From: Aporrectodea caliginosa
Lineage: Eukaryota > Annelida > Clitellata > Crassiclitellata > Lumbricidae
Length of the DNA stretch: 64,000 nt
NCBI GenBank assembly: GCA_020284085.1
Contig: JACEVL010000147.1
Location: 1,617,501-1,681,500, forward strand
Direction of reading: 5' to 3'
This document shows, piece after piece, positions 28,033-37,885 of the stretch (position 1 is the first letter of the stretch; each line of letters begins with the position of its first letter). The position numbers and the translations under genes were made by a program. The notes beneath the pieces were generated by a model that was not told the origin of the DNA, did not search any database, and worked only from the letters and a program-made list of their open reading frames with translations.

Positions 28033-29660
28033 ACTAGTCATCATCAACTGCAACAGCAATGACAACGACAATTACAATAACAGCAATAGCAACAACGACA
28101 GCAGAAGCAACAACGAAATCATCTTCATCACCGTCAAGAGCAAAACAACAATAACAACAACAAGATCAACGCTATTGTCATCAATTCAGTAGCAACAATG
28201 ACAAGGACATGGTGATCGTCAAAATCAGTTGCTTGAGATGGATTCAAAACTGCGACCCTCCGGTTACAAGGTAGAGAACATACCGTTACACCACAGAGTC
28301 ACAAGTAACATTAAATAATTATCATCAATATCGTCATCAACACCAACAAGACATCTACAGCAACAACGTCATCGTCGTCGTAATCATCATAAGCGTTTTA
28401 TTATCGTTGTCGTGGGCGAGTGATGAAATGCTGTTGCTGATGCTGTTCTGTAGCGGACCGTCTCTCTGACGCCGATTTCGACTTCATCCTAAAATTAACA
28501 GGAACAGAAGAAGATCTGGATGGAAACATCAGATACGAAAGTAAGTTCGCCATCTCCACTCTATCAAATTCACAGACTTATATAGCGCCACTGTTAAAAT
28601 GTTAAAGTAAGTAAGTAAGTATATTCTTTACTAACCAATTGCTAATGGCACTTTAGTGTACAGACATCTTACAAACACAGTTAAAACTATATAGCATCCT
28701 GACAATATATGTTTTTAGCATCAAGTTAGTTAGGTACACAGCGTGAAGCCATGCCCATCGCTGTTTGAGGCTCGTGAATTGGGTTTGACGTTTGATTACA
28801 AACGCTGAATGCCGACATTATGATTAGTTAGTTTATGCGGCGCCGTAACTGAATTAAGGAATTTGAAAGTCAACTTATTTAGTTCTATGCATCTGTTAAG
28901 CCCCATGATCTACGGACAGAGTATCAATCGATGGCGCCAAACAGTTGTGGGTGAAGGACTAGCTCAAGGTCCATACACAGTAACCGTCGCCAGGTTAGAT
29001 GAGACATTGAAAGAAATATGAAAAAGTAATTATGTATTTAGTAAAATTGTACTGGACTTAGATTACCTGAGGAAAAACTCTGGAGCCAACGATGGGCGCT
29101 CAAAAACGCTGTGTATAAATTTCCAAATAGGCCTACGTACTGACATAGATAAACCTGGTTGTCATATGAAAGACACGTTTGCGTGCATGCGAATGAATTC
29201 TGGTCAGAAAGAAGATGCTGAAGAGTTACTTCTGGTTACCTGAAATACCTTAAATTCACCAATTGAGGTAATGTGAATTAATTAGTATGGCTAAGTGATA
29301 GAAGTCCAAGGATAGAATTCTGGTGTAGAATTCTGTCTCTATTCTTCAAACTCAACCTTCAGGAAAAGAAATATTTTCTTTTTGCTGAGTGAATTTTAAA
29401 CTTTGGAACAGCAGAAGCTATCCATCCCATCGCCCAGCACCAGTCGATAGTTCAATCCTTCTGTGAGAGTTTATTTTTCAATCATCATCTAGACAATCCA
29501 TCGATAACTATCAGCCGATGATTAAACCAGAAAGTCAATAAATTAGCAAGTTGTGATATCATTGGATGTCGCTGTATACTCTGTCATTTTGACTTGTAGT
29601 GGTTTTGTTTCTTTTGCAGCTTTTATCACTAAGGTACTGGCTGGACCTTCGGACAAATAA
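18542..29660 (+). CDS. Myosin essential light chain, complete six-exon gene
   Basis: Join 18542-18544, 21253-21280, 26502-26648, 27495-27662, 28454-28540 and 29620-29660: 474 bases, 157 residues plus stop. Essential (alkali) light chains clamp the first IQ motif of the myosin heavy-chain lever arm in the sarcomere. The product has four degenerate EF-hand units, FDFWDGRDG in the first (about 19-27), the GGTQKFGEKQYKFEE linker, AFKTFDREGQGLI in the third, and a GTEEDLDGNIRYE fourth. Length and motifs match molluscan essential light chains, not vertebrate or insect ones. Asp20, Asp23 and Asp26 correspond to the unusual triggering Ca2+ site of scallop light chain. Introns are phase 0, 1, 1, 1, 1, all GT-AG. 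A TAATATTTAT sequence about 110 bp upstream of the ATG is a weak TATA candidate. Exon 1 rests on phase, position and donor; the others are unambiguous. Confidence 0.9.
19882..19965 (-). mobile_element. LINE 3' end fragment with (GATTAC)n tail
   Basis: GATCGTAATCGTAATCTCC followed by AAACTTCTAAAGCGCCACTC, then a GAAAGCCAAG block, is about 95% identical to 50101-50180. On the minus strand this is a LINE end with a GATTACGATTACGATC tail. It lies in intron 1 of the light chain gene. Confidence 0.65.
20280..20385 (+). repeat. AGAGACAGACAG low-complexity tract
   Basis: Degenerate GACAGA/GAGA units in intron 1 of the light chain gene. Confidence 0.85.
21253..21280 (+). CDS. Essential light chain exon 2 (28 bp micro-exon)
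   Basis: Acceptor TGTATTTCAG, donor GAAG|GTAACG. It encodes ADLSSSDIE plus the first base of Asp11. A 28 bp exon separated by 2.7 kb and 5.2 kb introns is easily missed by automatic annotation. Phase agreement on both sides and the resulting N-terminal match support it. Confidence 0.8.
21780..22165 (+). repeat. Purine-rich GA/GACA tract
   Basis: About 385 bp of degenerate GAGA, GGGAGA and GACAGACA, ending in a T/G homopolymer junction at about 22165-22185. Serine/leucine-rich reverse frames here are artefacts. Intron 2 of the light chain gene. Confidence 0.85.
22385..22815 (+). repeat. CTGC/CTGT-rich degenerate repeats
   Basis: Two patches (22385-22435 and 22638-22815) of CTGCCTGC, CTGCCTTC and related units, separated by unique sequence. 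Confidence 0.8.
23100..23475. other. GC-rich intronic block
   Basis: About 370 bp of raised GC and CpG content in intron 2, with no recognisable protein on either strand. It is comparable with the block upstream of exon 1. It could be an intronic enhancer or an old insertion; nothing in the sequence decides. Confidence 0.3.
23585..23670 (+). mobile_element. L2-like LINE tail fragment
   Basis: CTTGAAGAGGCGTTATATAAAT followed by GAAATGAATGAA is the plus-strand version of the LINE 3' end seen reversed at 42005 and 15431. Confidence 0.5.
24205..24425 (+). repeat. SINE tail and (ATC)n/(ATT)n array
   Basis: GGCGCCATATAAAT at 24237-24250 is followed directly by about 170 bp of ATT and ATC triplets. 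The microsatellite has probably grown out of the retroelement tail. Confidence 0.75.
24585..24710 (+). repeat. Minisatellite of TGGTCCTGG/TCTTAGTCA units
   Basis: 6 bp CCTGGT subunits organised into 24-30 bp higher units that include TCTTAGTCATGGTCC, about four times. Confidence 0.9.
24955..25060 (+). repeat. (GA)n microsatellite
   Basis: Purine tract with a pure GA core at about 25015-25048. Intron 2 of the light chain gene. Confidence 0.9.
26100..26245 (+). mobile_element. SINE tail, second copy of the 14530-14790 family
   Basis: CATATGTCTAGGCTAAGAAAATAAAGTCGCTAACA is a diverged version of the 3' part of the tRNA-derived SINE at 14730-14765; compare the shared TAAGTCGCT-like core. The tRNA-like head is not evident. 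Confidence 0.45.
26502..26648 (+). CDS. Essential light chain exon 3 (EF-hand 1 region)
   Basis: Acceptor CGACTTGCACAG, donor TTTG|GTAAGT. Encodes Asp11 to Gly60 (shared codons), including FDLFDFWDGRDG and the LGDFLRCCGLNP helix that contacts the heavy chain. Confidence 0.93.
27160..27410 (+). repeat. ATGT/ATAT-rich degenerate microsatellite
   Basis: Imperfect TATG, ATAC and TATA units in intron 3 of the light chain gene. Confidence 0.8.
27495..27662 (+). CDS. Essential light chain exon 4 (EF-hands 2-3)
   Basis: Acceptor TTGATCAG, donor TTGG|GTGAGC. Encodes Gly60 to Ala116 with GEKQYKFEEILPHY and AFKTFDREGQG. Confidence 0.95.
27818..28160 (+). repeat. (ATC)n with (CAG)n/(CAA)n derivatives
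   Basis: ATC triplets interspersed with GTC, then CAG and CAA triplets and degenerate CAACGA units, over 340 bp in intron 4 of the light chain gene. The poly-Met/Leu/Thr frame on the minus strand is not a gene. Confidence 0.95.
28236..28305 (-). mobile_element. tRNA-like SINE head
   Basis: On the minus strand, GTGGTGTAACGGTATG (A-box-like) and GCAGTTTTGAATCC (B-box-like, GGTTCGAATCC consensus) have tRNA spacing. The anticodon stem does not pair convincingly, so this is a tRNA-derived SINE rather than a tRNA gene. Intron 4 of the light chain gene. Confidence 0.5.
28454..28540 (+). CDS. Essential light chain exon 5 (start of EF-hand 4)
   Basis: Acceptor TGTTCTGTAG, donor GAAA|GTAAGT. Encodes DRLSDADFDFILKLTG and the EEDLDGNIRYE loop. 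Confidence 0.93.
28570..28625 (-). mobile_element. SINE/LINE tail with (AAGT)n
   Basis: ACTTATATAGCGCCACTG (reverse of GGCGCTATATAAGT) lies beside AAGTAAGTAAGTAAG. Intron 5 of the light chain gene. Confidence 0.5.
29620..29660 (+). CDS. Essential light chain exon 6 (C-terminus)
   Basis: Acceptor TTTCTTTTGCAG. Encodes FITKVLAGPSDK followed by TAA at 29658-29660. The AGP-x-DK ending agrees with molluscan essential light chains. Confidence 0.92.
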
Positions 29661-30312
29661 GACAGTCACGTGCTTCCTTCGTCACCAAACCATCTTGTCG
29701 TTCCTCTGAGAAACCTTCCTGTGTACAGAGGCTTTTTCCTCGGCTTTGCTCTCTTTCTGTCTGTTTGTCCGCCTCTCTGTCTGTCTCTCTCCCTGTCTGC
29801 CTCTTTGTCTCTCTCTGTCCTCCCAACTCTCGAACTCTCCCTCCCCGTCTTTGTCTCCCTCTAGTGGCAGGGGCGTCATCGAATCGTCCGACTCTCGATA
29901 AAGACCGTAAAGCTGTTCATATTCATCGCGTGTCCGAAACACCGGGGAGGACGACTCGATAACTTTACTTGATCTTTTTCGACAGAATATTTTGTAGCAT
30001 TGCGAAGATAAGCGCGTGAGCTTTCGTTGCGTTGAGCCGGGTTTGCGGTGACCAGTAAACGTTTATAGACTTTCCATCGGCCATCAGCAGTGTCGTTAGC
30101 ATGGCAAGAAATACGTGGAGATATCTAACCCACAGACGCCGCCGTTTCTTTTGAGCTTGGGTTCTAGAGTTGGAACACGATGGTAGTACAGACGGCCTAT
30201 GAAGTCCAACCTGAGTTTCTGTTTTTTTAACTAATGCAACTATCGCAGTTCGATGACATCGTTTGTTTTGCTTTTATCTTCGAAGTGGCATTTTATGCAA
30301 CATTTTAATAAA
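29661..30312 (+). other. Probable 3' UTR of the essential light chain gene
   Basis: Sequence from the stop codon to the first AATAAA at 30307-30312, including a TCTG-rich tract at 29755-29820. There is no competing gene. The end of the transcript is inferred from the polyadenylation hexamer only. Confidence 0.4.
30307..30312 (+). terminator. Candidate polyadenylation signal
   Basis: AATAAA 647 bp downstream of the essential light chain stop codon. It is the first canonical hexamer after the stop in my reading; AATAAA also occurs near 30855. Confidence 0.35.
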
Positions 30313-32080
30313 ACTGAAGATGTATTTTAAGCTATACCTTAGAAAGGCTTAACTTTACGTGAGTCATGAAATTAAATTTGAATTTGAATCATTATAAAGC
30401 TGTAACACTGTTACAACGAACGTTGTTAGGCTTCACAAAATCATCTCTGGTTACGTAGTAAAGAATTGCTACTGATTAAGGTTGTGGCCTTTCTAAGCAC
30501 TTAGTACTGTTAATAGTTCATTAATCTGCAACTGCGAATTATTATTGAGACATTTCATGTGTACACTTTGATTGTTTGACGGCTGTTGTTGTCCTATTTC
30601 AAACGTTACTGCAAAGGACTGTTTATTCTACCATCAACAGTCGCGAGTCACGCCTCTACGTCGTCGCTGCTACAAAATGATACGGTTGAACTTGGACAGG
30701 TTCAGTTGCACTCGGGGGCTGGTGCCACCACCAATTCTCTACTGCCGCCCCCGTCTCTTTGTTCCGAAATATGATATCCCGTTTGTCTCCTCCAAGTGTC
30801 ATTACGAAACATAGAGCACTTGTAACTTGAGTTTCGAATAGTCTTTGAGTTTCAATAAAGAAGTTCAACAGCTGACTTGCGACAGTGTGCTTGTTTGTAT
30901 ATGCAACCTCTAAATTTGGATTCGTTAATTAAGATAATGCCTAGTACAACATAAACAAATGCCATTATTGATTACCATCCTAAAATCCCATTTATTAAGT
31001 GATTAAGGGCAAGTGATTGCCTTATGCGATCTCTATCGACATTTAGCTTTCGCAGTTTAGTAATTAATTTTTAATAAATTAACCTATGGTTATAGCCTAA
31101 TCGAGAGGCTCTTAGAAGACAATGTTGGCCTATTAATATTTTACGCTTATTCCAGGTAAATGTAATAGGTCTCTTCAGAAATAAATATGAGCTCTAGCAC
31201 ATTTCTTACGTTATTTTTAAGTAGGCCTAATTAAGTATGGTTAAGTAATAATAGTAGCTTTATTGTTAAACATAGACACATTGTACAACGCATTTAATGG
31301 TTGACGCAATGTAGACTATTTGTTAACTACTGTATGTTCAATGATAAGACAAACTGCATCACTGTCCAAAACTCTTGTAGTGCCAGTACCAAGTCTGGAT
31401 AAAAGAGGGTGACGCTTTTCATCTTTGTTAATAATTTTGCGTCTTTAAACAGCAACTAACCACCCAATCGTAGAACACTACCAAAGGTCGGCGTTATTGG
31501 TTCAGGCAGCCATATAGGATGACGATGTCGGAAACTACTTCTAACCCTTTGAGATTTCAGAGCATTCAAATACAGAGAAAAGGCGTTCAGAATAGGCCTA
31601 ACCTCGAGAAAGCTCACCGCTTTTCTTAATAACCAGTTAACTTTAGACGATCTATACGTGTTTCTTATTTTCCATTCGTAGGATGGCTGTTTAATTCTCT
31701 AAATCGTGGCTTGATAATCTTAAACTGTATGTAGAATAGAATGAGATTGAGAAGTCAAGCGCTATAGCCTTCACTGCTTTCCAGAACTAACAATGTACGG
31801 TAACCGCTCTCATTCATCAGAAACCAAACATCTGCCGCTATAGAGCGATTATCGCTCATCGTATACTTTCTCAGGCCAATGAATCCAACATAACGAAGAC
31901 TTTAAGTAGGCCTACGTTAACACCTAAAATATCCCAAACATATTCTTCGTATGGATAACTCAGCCGAGAATTTCTATGATCTTGTTCTGCAAATATAGAA
32001 ACAGACGACGCATGAATTGGATCTAAGAATACCAGCCGACATCCGGATTTGTCAACAACACCAGTCAGCTCTGATCATCC
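30313..32080. other. Intergenic sequence with one dispersed repeat
   Basis: AT-rich with no gene recognised. A diverged CCAGTACCAAGTCTGGATAA copy (31375-31470) belongs to the family at 2018-2695. Confidence 0.4.
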
Positions 32081-32084
32081 TGTA

Positions 32085-32530
32085 GACACGTATTATTCCA
32101 TCGAAACTAATTAGACCTAAAAATATTTCTGATTTCTGTTTGTTATGTTCTTGCGAAAGAAATTATAGTCTGTAACCCGCGTGAGATGACAGTGGAATGA
32201 AATAATTTCCTCTGCTAATGAGCTGCATAATGGACTGAACGTCTAACTATAACCCTTGAAGAATATTTTGGGTTTGCTAAACAAGAGGAAACAACATGTA
32301 CTTCGGAGAGTCAGAATAATGAAGTTGGATCTTTAATTACCGACACATCTATGCAAACACATCATTAAAATTTGTTAGATTAACAATAAAGCTTGGCACT
32401 ACAGATGGCTGAGCATGGCTCTACTTATTTACAGCGTCAGATGATAGTGGAATGAAATCATTTCCTCTGCATATGAGCTGCATAATGGACAGAGCATCTA
32501 ACTATAACCTTTGAAGAATATTTTGTGACA
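32085..32530 (+). repeat. Two copies of an unclassified dispersed repeat
   Basis: A block containing GTGGAATGAAATAATTTCCTC, GAGCTGCATAATGGAC and TTGAAGAATATTTTG occurs at 32190-32272 and again at 32440-32526. The longer version (32085-32296) is also present, more diverged, at 37655-37885. The first copy starts ACGTATTATTCCATCG. No coding potential or terminal repeats were seen. Confidence 0.65.
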
Positions 32531-32839
32531 GATACAGAACTTCAGAACTCTGTGGCTAGAGTCCTTCCTAACAAATACGTGAAAATATGAACGTATAAAC
32601 CACACGTTTTAATGTTTTCATTGGCTTCCTGTTCAGCTAAGGATTTGTTTGAAATTGGGGCTCGAAGCTCATAAAACGCTGAACCACGAAACTTAAAATC
32701 AGTCTTTATTCTCTAAACTTCTTATTATTCAAATCGTTCATCGGGTGGTCCTTCTCTGGTCATACATAAAACTAGTTCTGTTCTTCGTGAACGAGCTATC
32801 TCGGTTGCTTGACCTTGACATAGGAACTCTCTCCTGTGT

Positions 32840-33000
32840 TGTCCTAACGGACTGATCTTCTAGATGCCGCCTGAAGGCTTGGTTTTGGTGCGCCATTGGT
32901 AGATACCATTTGTATTAGACATGTAACTCTTTCGCAAATCCTATCCTGATTCATCCACTTCCCATCACCACTTCGTCGCCGTTTCAACTCCATACACCAT
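32840..33000 (+). repeat. Diverged GACTGATCTTCT repeat copy
   Basis: GGACTGATCTTCTAGATG, TTGGTTTTGGTGCGCCATTGG and ATTAGACATG match the duplicated block at 2959-3180 and the copy at 33990-34075. Confidence 0.45.
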
Positions 33001-33017
33001 CCAACTAAGCCGTTTGA

Positions 33018-33057
33018 ACGTCTGCCTGCCTGCCTGCCCGCCTGCCTGCCTTCCTGT

Positions 33058-33096
<39 letters not shown>

Positions 33097-33100
33097 ACCC
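33018..33100 (+). repeat. (CTGC)n microsatellite
   Basis: About 80 bp of CTGC units with rare CCGC and CTTC variants. Confidence 0.95.
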
Positions 33101-33225
33101 CTTTGGATCTTGACCTGGAACCGATTTTACCCTCCCCTGCTCATCGATTATGTTTTGACTAAGCGACTGTGAATAAGCTGGTTACCGCAACTTCACTTTT
33201 TGGCACTGTAGAATTGTATTGTATT

Positions 33226-33770
33226 GCATTTGATCATTTTATAAGGCGCTTCTCGCCCTTCAGAAGCGCTCCCAGTGCGAGGTACTCGAGAGAAAAGGAA
33301 GGTTTTAAGGTGAGAGAAAGAGGTAGAGATGCCACCAGAGAGGATGGTAGAGCGCTTGGTAGAATCTCGAGATTACGATTGCGATTCGTTTGAATGCTGT
33401 CAGGCTGCAGAGAAATTGAAAATTTGAGAATCCTCCCCTTAATGCAAGTAACAAATTGAGCTAATAAATCAGCCAGACTGATTAGACAAAAGCGGTTTGC
33501 TTCGTGCCAACATAAGGTTGGTAGTGGCAAATGTTTTGCGACAATGAATTCTTCGCTGCAATTTTTAGCCAGTTATTCACATTCAAAAGTCGAACACTTC
33601 TCATCTGTACATTTCGGATGTCAGCATGTTGAATTTAGTTACCGGAAGCCAATATGCTCGTGAATAAGCTGGTCATTGTAAAAACTGGGTCTAGACAACA
33701 AGCTCTTGAATAAGCTGGTGCCCTGCGCTTGGCTTTTGAGTGGCGCTTCAGATGTTTGGAGCATACGTTA
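33226..33770 (+). repeat. LINE/SINE tail fragments
   Basis: 33226-33275 resembles the GGCGCT tail family. At 33366-33388 GATTACGATTGCGATTCG looks like the (GATTAC)n tail. At 33655-33760 two GTGAATAAGCTGGT / TGAATAAGCTGGTGCCCTG fragments match the LINE 3' end at 50101-50180 in plus orientation. Confidence 0.5.
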
Positions 33771-34576
33771 CGGATATTTGACTCTAGTTCAATTGGTTTC
33801 TTGTGTTACATTATGTATATACCTAGGACTACAACCGTTCATGGTGAAGAGCTGTTTTTCTTTCTAGACCAAGACTGTAGAACTCTCTTCCAGTATCTGT
33901 TCGTTATGCACAGTAATTTCGTTCTCGGCATAATATTTGCTTTTCCTTAATAATTGCTTATTCACCACAGGTAAATCCCTGTCTTAGAAGACTGATCTTC
34001 TGGAAATTGACCTATATTAGGGCTTGGTTTAGTTGCGCTTAGTTAGCCGATGCCTTGTGCATTAGACACCAGCGAGATAGAAGTATATTAATTAACTAAT
34101 TAGATTATTAGAAGTAGTAATCTTCACAATAAATTAAATATTGTCTTGTATCATATTTCGTGAAGTAGGTAGGACAATAATAGCCAGTACAATAGTACAA
34201 TATACACGCAAAACAACCTCCATAAACAAATTAATATAGTACGTTCAACCAGATGTAAATATAAGTTTATTCAAACGAAAATAGTCCACACAGCGATAAA
34301 GCTACGAATTTACTACCGCCGCGCAAAATCCTCTGTTTCGGTCTAGTCCCTCCGATTTGCCATAGGTTAAACCTAATCATCTCTCGACGTCGTCCTCAAA
34401 CTCTATTTCTTCATCGCCACATCACCGCCATTGTTCTTTGACTTATGAATAATTTTCTACAGAGTACAAGTTCGAAAAACGTTTAATTGTGTCTTTGACT
34501 TTCTAAGCTGTAACAGTTTGACTAAATTGTCTTTCTCAAGTTCTAATGACTAATAATTTCAATAACTACAAGTATT
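33771..34576. other. Intergenic and probable GPCR 3' UTR
   Basis: Contains a GACTGATCTTCTGG repeat copy at 33990-34075. The minus-strand hexamer AATAAA (TTTATT at 34266-34271) lies about 305 bp beyond the stop of the GPCR gene that follows, and would serve as its polyadenylation signal. Confidence 0.4.
34266..34271 (-). terminator. Candidate polyadenylation signal for GPCR 1
   Basis: AATAAA on the minus strand, about 305 bp downstream of the receptor stop codon. Confidence 0.3.
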
Positions 34577-35692
34577 TTAGTATCTAACTGTAGTTGTAGT
34601 TAGTTTGGTTTCCTTGTCGTCTCTTGCATGCTGTGGAACATCTCTGTTCCTGTTCATGATGCGACGTGGACAATAGAGCCATCGGACGCCTCTCTGAAAT
34701 TCCTCGTACTTGAAGAAGTAGACAAGAGGATTGAAGCAACAGTTGGAGTAGGCCAGAACCGTCGGAATGTTGGCTATCGGGTCGTTGAGGCCACTAAATG
34801 TAAGTATCTCGAGGAAATAGAGGAGTGTCACGATCTGTTTGAATGTGGTAGAAACAACGAAGACCAATACGACGAAGAGGAGTGTCTTGAGGATGTTCTT
34901 CCTCGCGTGGTTCCAGGTCTTGCTTGCCATTGGTTGAATCCTCCGGTTCAGAGATCGAACCATTCCCACGTAGCAGTAACCGATGATGGCCAACGGTAGA
35001 AAGAACTCGACAAAGAAGTTCAGCACTCCAACGAATTTCTTGATGTGGAGGTTCGGAAAGAATCCAGTGACGCAAACCCCTTTGACCAACGCACAGGTGG
35101 GTGCCGTGAATGACAGCTTGAAAATGACCCCAGCCAGGTTGATGACAACCAGCGAGTATACGACCATTCGGCGGGTCAGGCGGAGCTTGTGTTGGATGGG
35201 GTAGACAATTTCGGCGTACCTCTCGACGGTCAGTGCGACTATGCTGAACAGCGACGAGGCGAAGAAACCCAAGAAGACGGATCGATTCTTCCAGAGACGA
35301 CACGTGACTTCTCCAAGGACACCCTCCACTACACCGGATGTGTCAACCGCGTACATGAAGATGACTATGATGCTGAGCAGGAGATCGATGACGCACTGAT
35401 TGATCAGGAAGTAGTTAGCCAAACGTCGACGAAGAGGTTTATAACTGAACATGACGATGCTCACCTGAAGGTTGCCAAGGACGCCCACAACACCGACAGC
35501 CAGGTAGGCATTACGAATGGCAGGGGACAGAGTGTTTGGCGGACTGGATGGTGATGCAGAAGAATTGGAGACACTGAAAGGATCAGAGGAGAAAGAGGAG
35601 AATTCAGTAGGAACTTGAGAAGCAAATAAACTCAACTGGGTTTGAGATGTGGCTGCGGGACTGGATTCTGTCGTCAACGTCATGCTATCCAT
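34577..35692 (-). CDS. Rhodopsin-class (class A) G protein-coupled receptor, intronless
   Basis: A 371-residue seven-transmembrane receptor for the plasma membrane. The Ser/Thr/Pro-rich N-terminus (1-60) carries an NSS glycosylation site. Class A landmarks: G73-N74 in helix 1, D103 in helix 2 (CVIDLLLS), C131 at the top of helix 3, E157-R158-Y159 in place of DRY, C200 or C207 in the second extracellular loop, and NPLVY (321-325) in helix 7, followed by an amphipathic helix-8 FKYEEFQRG. Helix 6 has STTFKQI where CWxP is usual, so the helix 6 proline is lacking. The C-tail ends with a Thr run (arrestin-type phosphorylation is possible). The ATG at 35692 is used because the frame upstream gives no further domain. 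It is clearly paralogous to the receptor at 46225-47346 and is transcribed away from it. The ligand cannot be told from sequence; orphan lophotrochozoan-type expansion is likely. Confidence 0.92.
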   Translation of the reverse strand: MDSMTLTTESSPAATSQTQLSLFASQVPTEFSSFSSDPFSVSNSSASPSSPPNTLSPAIRNAYLAVGVVGVLGNLQVSIVMFSYKPLRRRLANYFLINQCVIDLLLSIIVIFMYAVDTSGVVEGVLGEVTCRLWKNRSVFLGFFASSLFSIVALTVERYAEIVYPIQHKLRLTRRMVVYSLVVINLAGVIFKLSFTAPTCALVKGVCVTGFFPNLHIKKFVGVLNFFVEFFLPLAIIGYCYVGMVRSLNRRIQPMASKTWNHARKNILKTLLFVVLVFVVSTTFKQIVTLLYFLEILTFSGLNDPIANIPTVLAYSNCCFNPLVYFFKYEEFQRGVRWLYCPRRIMNRNRDVPQHARDDKETKLTTTTVRY

Positions 35693-36540
35693 TTCGTTTA
35701 TGTGATGTTAGGATGGTTGCAATGGAAAAGTCTCTTTCGAGAGCAGAAAATGCACAATGTTTTATGGGTGAATATCGAAGATGAAGCAGACAGGATTTCA
35801 CAGCGAATCAGCTGGCAGCTATTTTGTGATTAGTTCTTGCGACTTGACTCTAGTAACAAATGCACATGAATATACTTCAACTGATGAAAGTATGTACTAA
35901 AAATTAAACCTAAAAATAATACGTAAGTCTTTTTGCAGTGGTAAAATTTTCTAACAATTCTAAAGACGTAGCCTAATAATCATAGTTATTCATCTAAATT
36001 TATTATATATTTGAAACCTGTAGTATAATTTTACTTGCACAAGACACATCTAATAAGATGCATGCAGTCAATTGTGTTGTTTATCCTGGATGACAGAAGG
36101 AAGTAACTTAGTTCTGTGAAGGTGCCAAAAAAGGTGACAGAAAAATACCTAAATTTTAAATTGTTAGGCAAACCGCTGAATCTTACTTTTTCTAAATAAT
36201 ACTGCACATTTCACTATCCGACATGATCTTGCGTTACCAATGAAAATTAATACAGTTAAACTGATGGTCATAAAGTCCTAAGGAAGAAAAACTAGCAAAT
36301 TGTAGTCTACTTTACTTGCACTCCTGCAACAACGTGTTGCAATGTTGCAAACATTATTTCTTCAAATCGCGCACAATTTGCTTGAAACAGGACAACTTAT
36401 TTGCCAATGCTAAATAAAAATAAAGTTAACAAGAGCCGGGTTGCACGATCAGTTTAAGTTCTAGATTGGATTCTAATGGGATCAAACGATTTTGTGTAAT
36501 GTAACAAATCTCTGTTATTCATACTTTACAATTTTCTTAC
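35693..36540. other. Upstream region of GPCR 1, nothing specific seen
   Basis: AT-rich DNA with no recognisable exon. The core promoter of the minus-strand receptor should lie here, but I see no convincing TATA box close to the ATG. Confidence 0.35.
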
Positions 36541-36780
36541 CTCGGGCATGGGCGTCCGCAGGAATTTTTTCAGGGAGAGGCAACACAACTTTAAGGGAAG
36601 ACAAAATTTTGAATTGTTGGCACGGGGACTAACAAGGGTGCCGAAAGAAACCTATCACGTCACCCTCAGCGTTCGCTCCCGGAATTAGGGGTCTGGCGCG
36701 GATCCCAACAGCTGCCAGAGCCTTTTTGAAGCAATTGAAATTATCTGGATCCTGTTTTTAGCGTTCTGGGATCTGTTTTC
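36541..36780. repeat. GC-richer transposon-like fragment
   Basis: Begins GGGCATGGGCGTCCGCAGG, a type of terminal sequence frequent in animal MITEs, with GGGGTCTGGCGCGGATCCC inside. The opposite end was not found. Class unassigned. Confidence 0.3.
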
Positions 36781-37654
36781 AGCTATACCTCAAAGTTTAT
36801 TTCAAATACAAAATTGTTAGAATTTTCAATGTTTTCATATATTTTAAAGTTTTTTCAAGTTATCTTGACTAGTTTGGATAAAATATAAAACTATGAGAAT
36901 AAATCATAGCCTTTCATTGTTAAAAACTGAGATGATAAGTAATTTTAAAGATGTGCAAAATCCAGAGGATCAAATTCCCCTCCCCTCCCCCCGCCATCGG
37001 ACTCCCATTACCTCTTGGACATCTGAAAATAAATGGACAGAGGCATAATCGTTCATACTAAAAAAGAATGGGTTTCCCGTTTGGGTATGACGCCAAGACG
37101 TCATTCTTAGCGGAATACTGAAACGGAAAACCCGATTTAACTTGATTTTGACTTTGGTTAGCAATTTTTGCCTCCGTAACAATATGTTATCCCTGCTGCC
37201 TTTAAATTTGGGTTTCAAGTCAATTTTTATTATCTTATAGACCTACTGTTCTTTGATAGTCCTTTATATTTCATAAGCCGATCGAATAACGTCTTAGCGG
37301 AATAAAACATTAGCCTAAGAGAAGCAAGTAGGACCTAGACATACAATTCAACCAACCTTTCTGTCTCGTCTAATACTTCCACAATGCAGTGCAGTGCACG
37401 GCTTTGCTGATCGAGGATCCAGATACCGACAATGATCTGGCAGACTACTGACTTATATAGCTTAACCTGAATTGCGAAACAGCGACTCGCCAAGGAAGAC
37501 CTATACTGAGATAAATTAACTGCAAAAGCAACTGAAGCCAAGTTTTGAATGGTCGATTTGTAAAGCTAGAACAAAGAACAGAGAGAGGCACGTGTTTGCA
37601 AACAAACTACCTATACCTAATGTCGTTTACGAAGTCGAACTGGTCATCATGCTT

Positions 37655-37885
37655 TGACAAGTATTATTCTGTCGGAAGTAATTGGACCTAATAAGATTTC
37701 CGACTTCTATTCGATGTGCTCCAGAAGAACGAAATTAGTCTGTCACCTGCATAAGCGCACGGATAGGCCTAATGAATTCAAATGAAGTCATTTCATCTGC
37801 TAATGAGCTGAGTTATGGAAATATCGCGTCTTAGCTATTATCATCTTTGAAGAATGGTTTCGTTCGTTAAACATGAGGAAACCAT
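37655..37885 (+). repeat. Third copy of the 32085-32530 dispersed repeat
   Basis: AAGTATTATTCTGTCGGAAG, ACGAAATTAGTCTGTCACC, TTCATCTGCTAATGAGCTG, TTTGAAGAATGG and AACATGAGGAAACC appear in the same order as in 32085-32296. It lies on the other side of GPCR 1. Confidence 0.55.

Noticed and set aside
28236..28305. Possible tRNA gene on the minus strand
   Set aside because: A and B boxes are present but the anticodon stem and acceptor stem do not pair, so it was kept only as a SINE head.
34628..35554. Plus-strand frames over GPCR 1
   Set aside because: Antisense shadows of the receptor frame; hydrophilic, without motifs.
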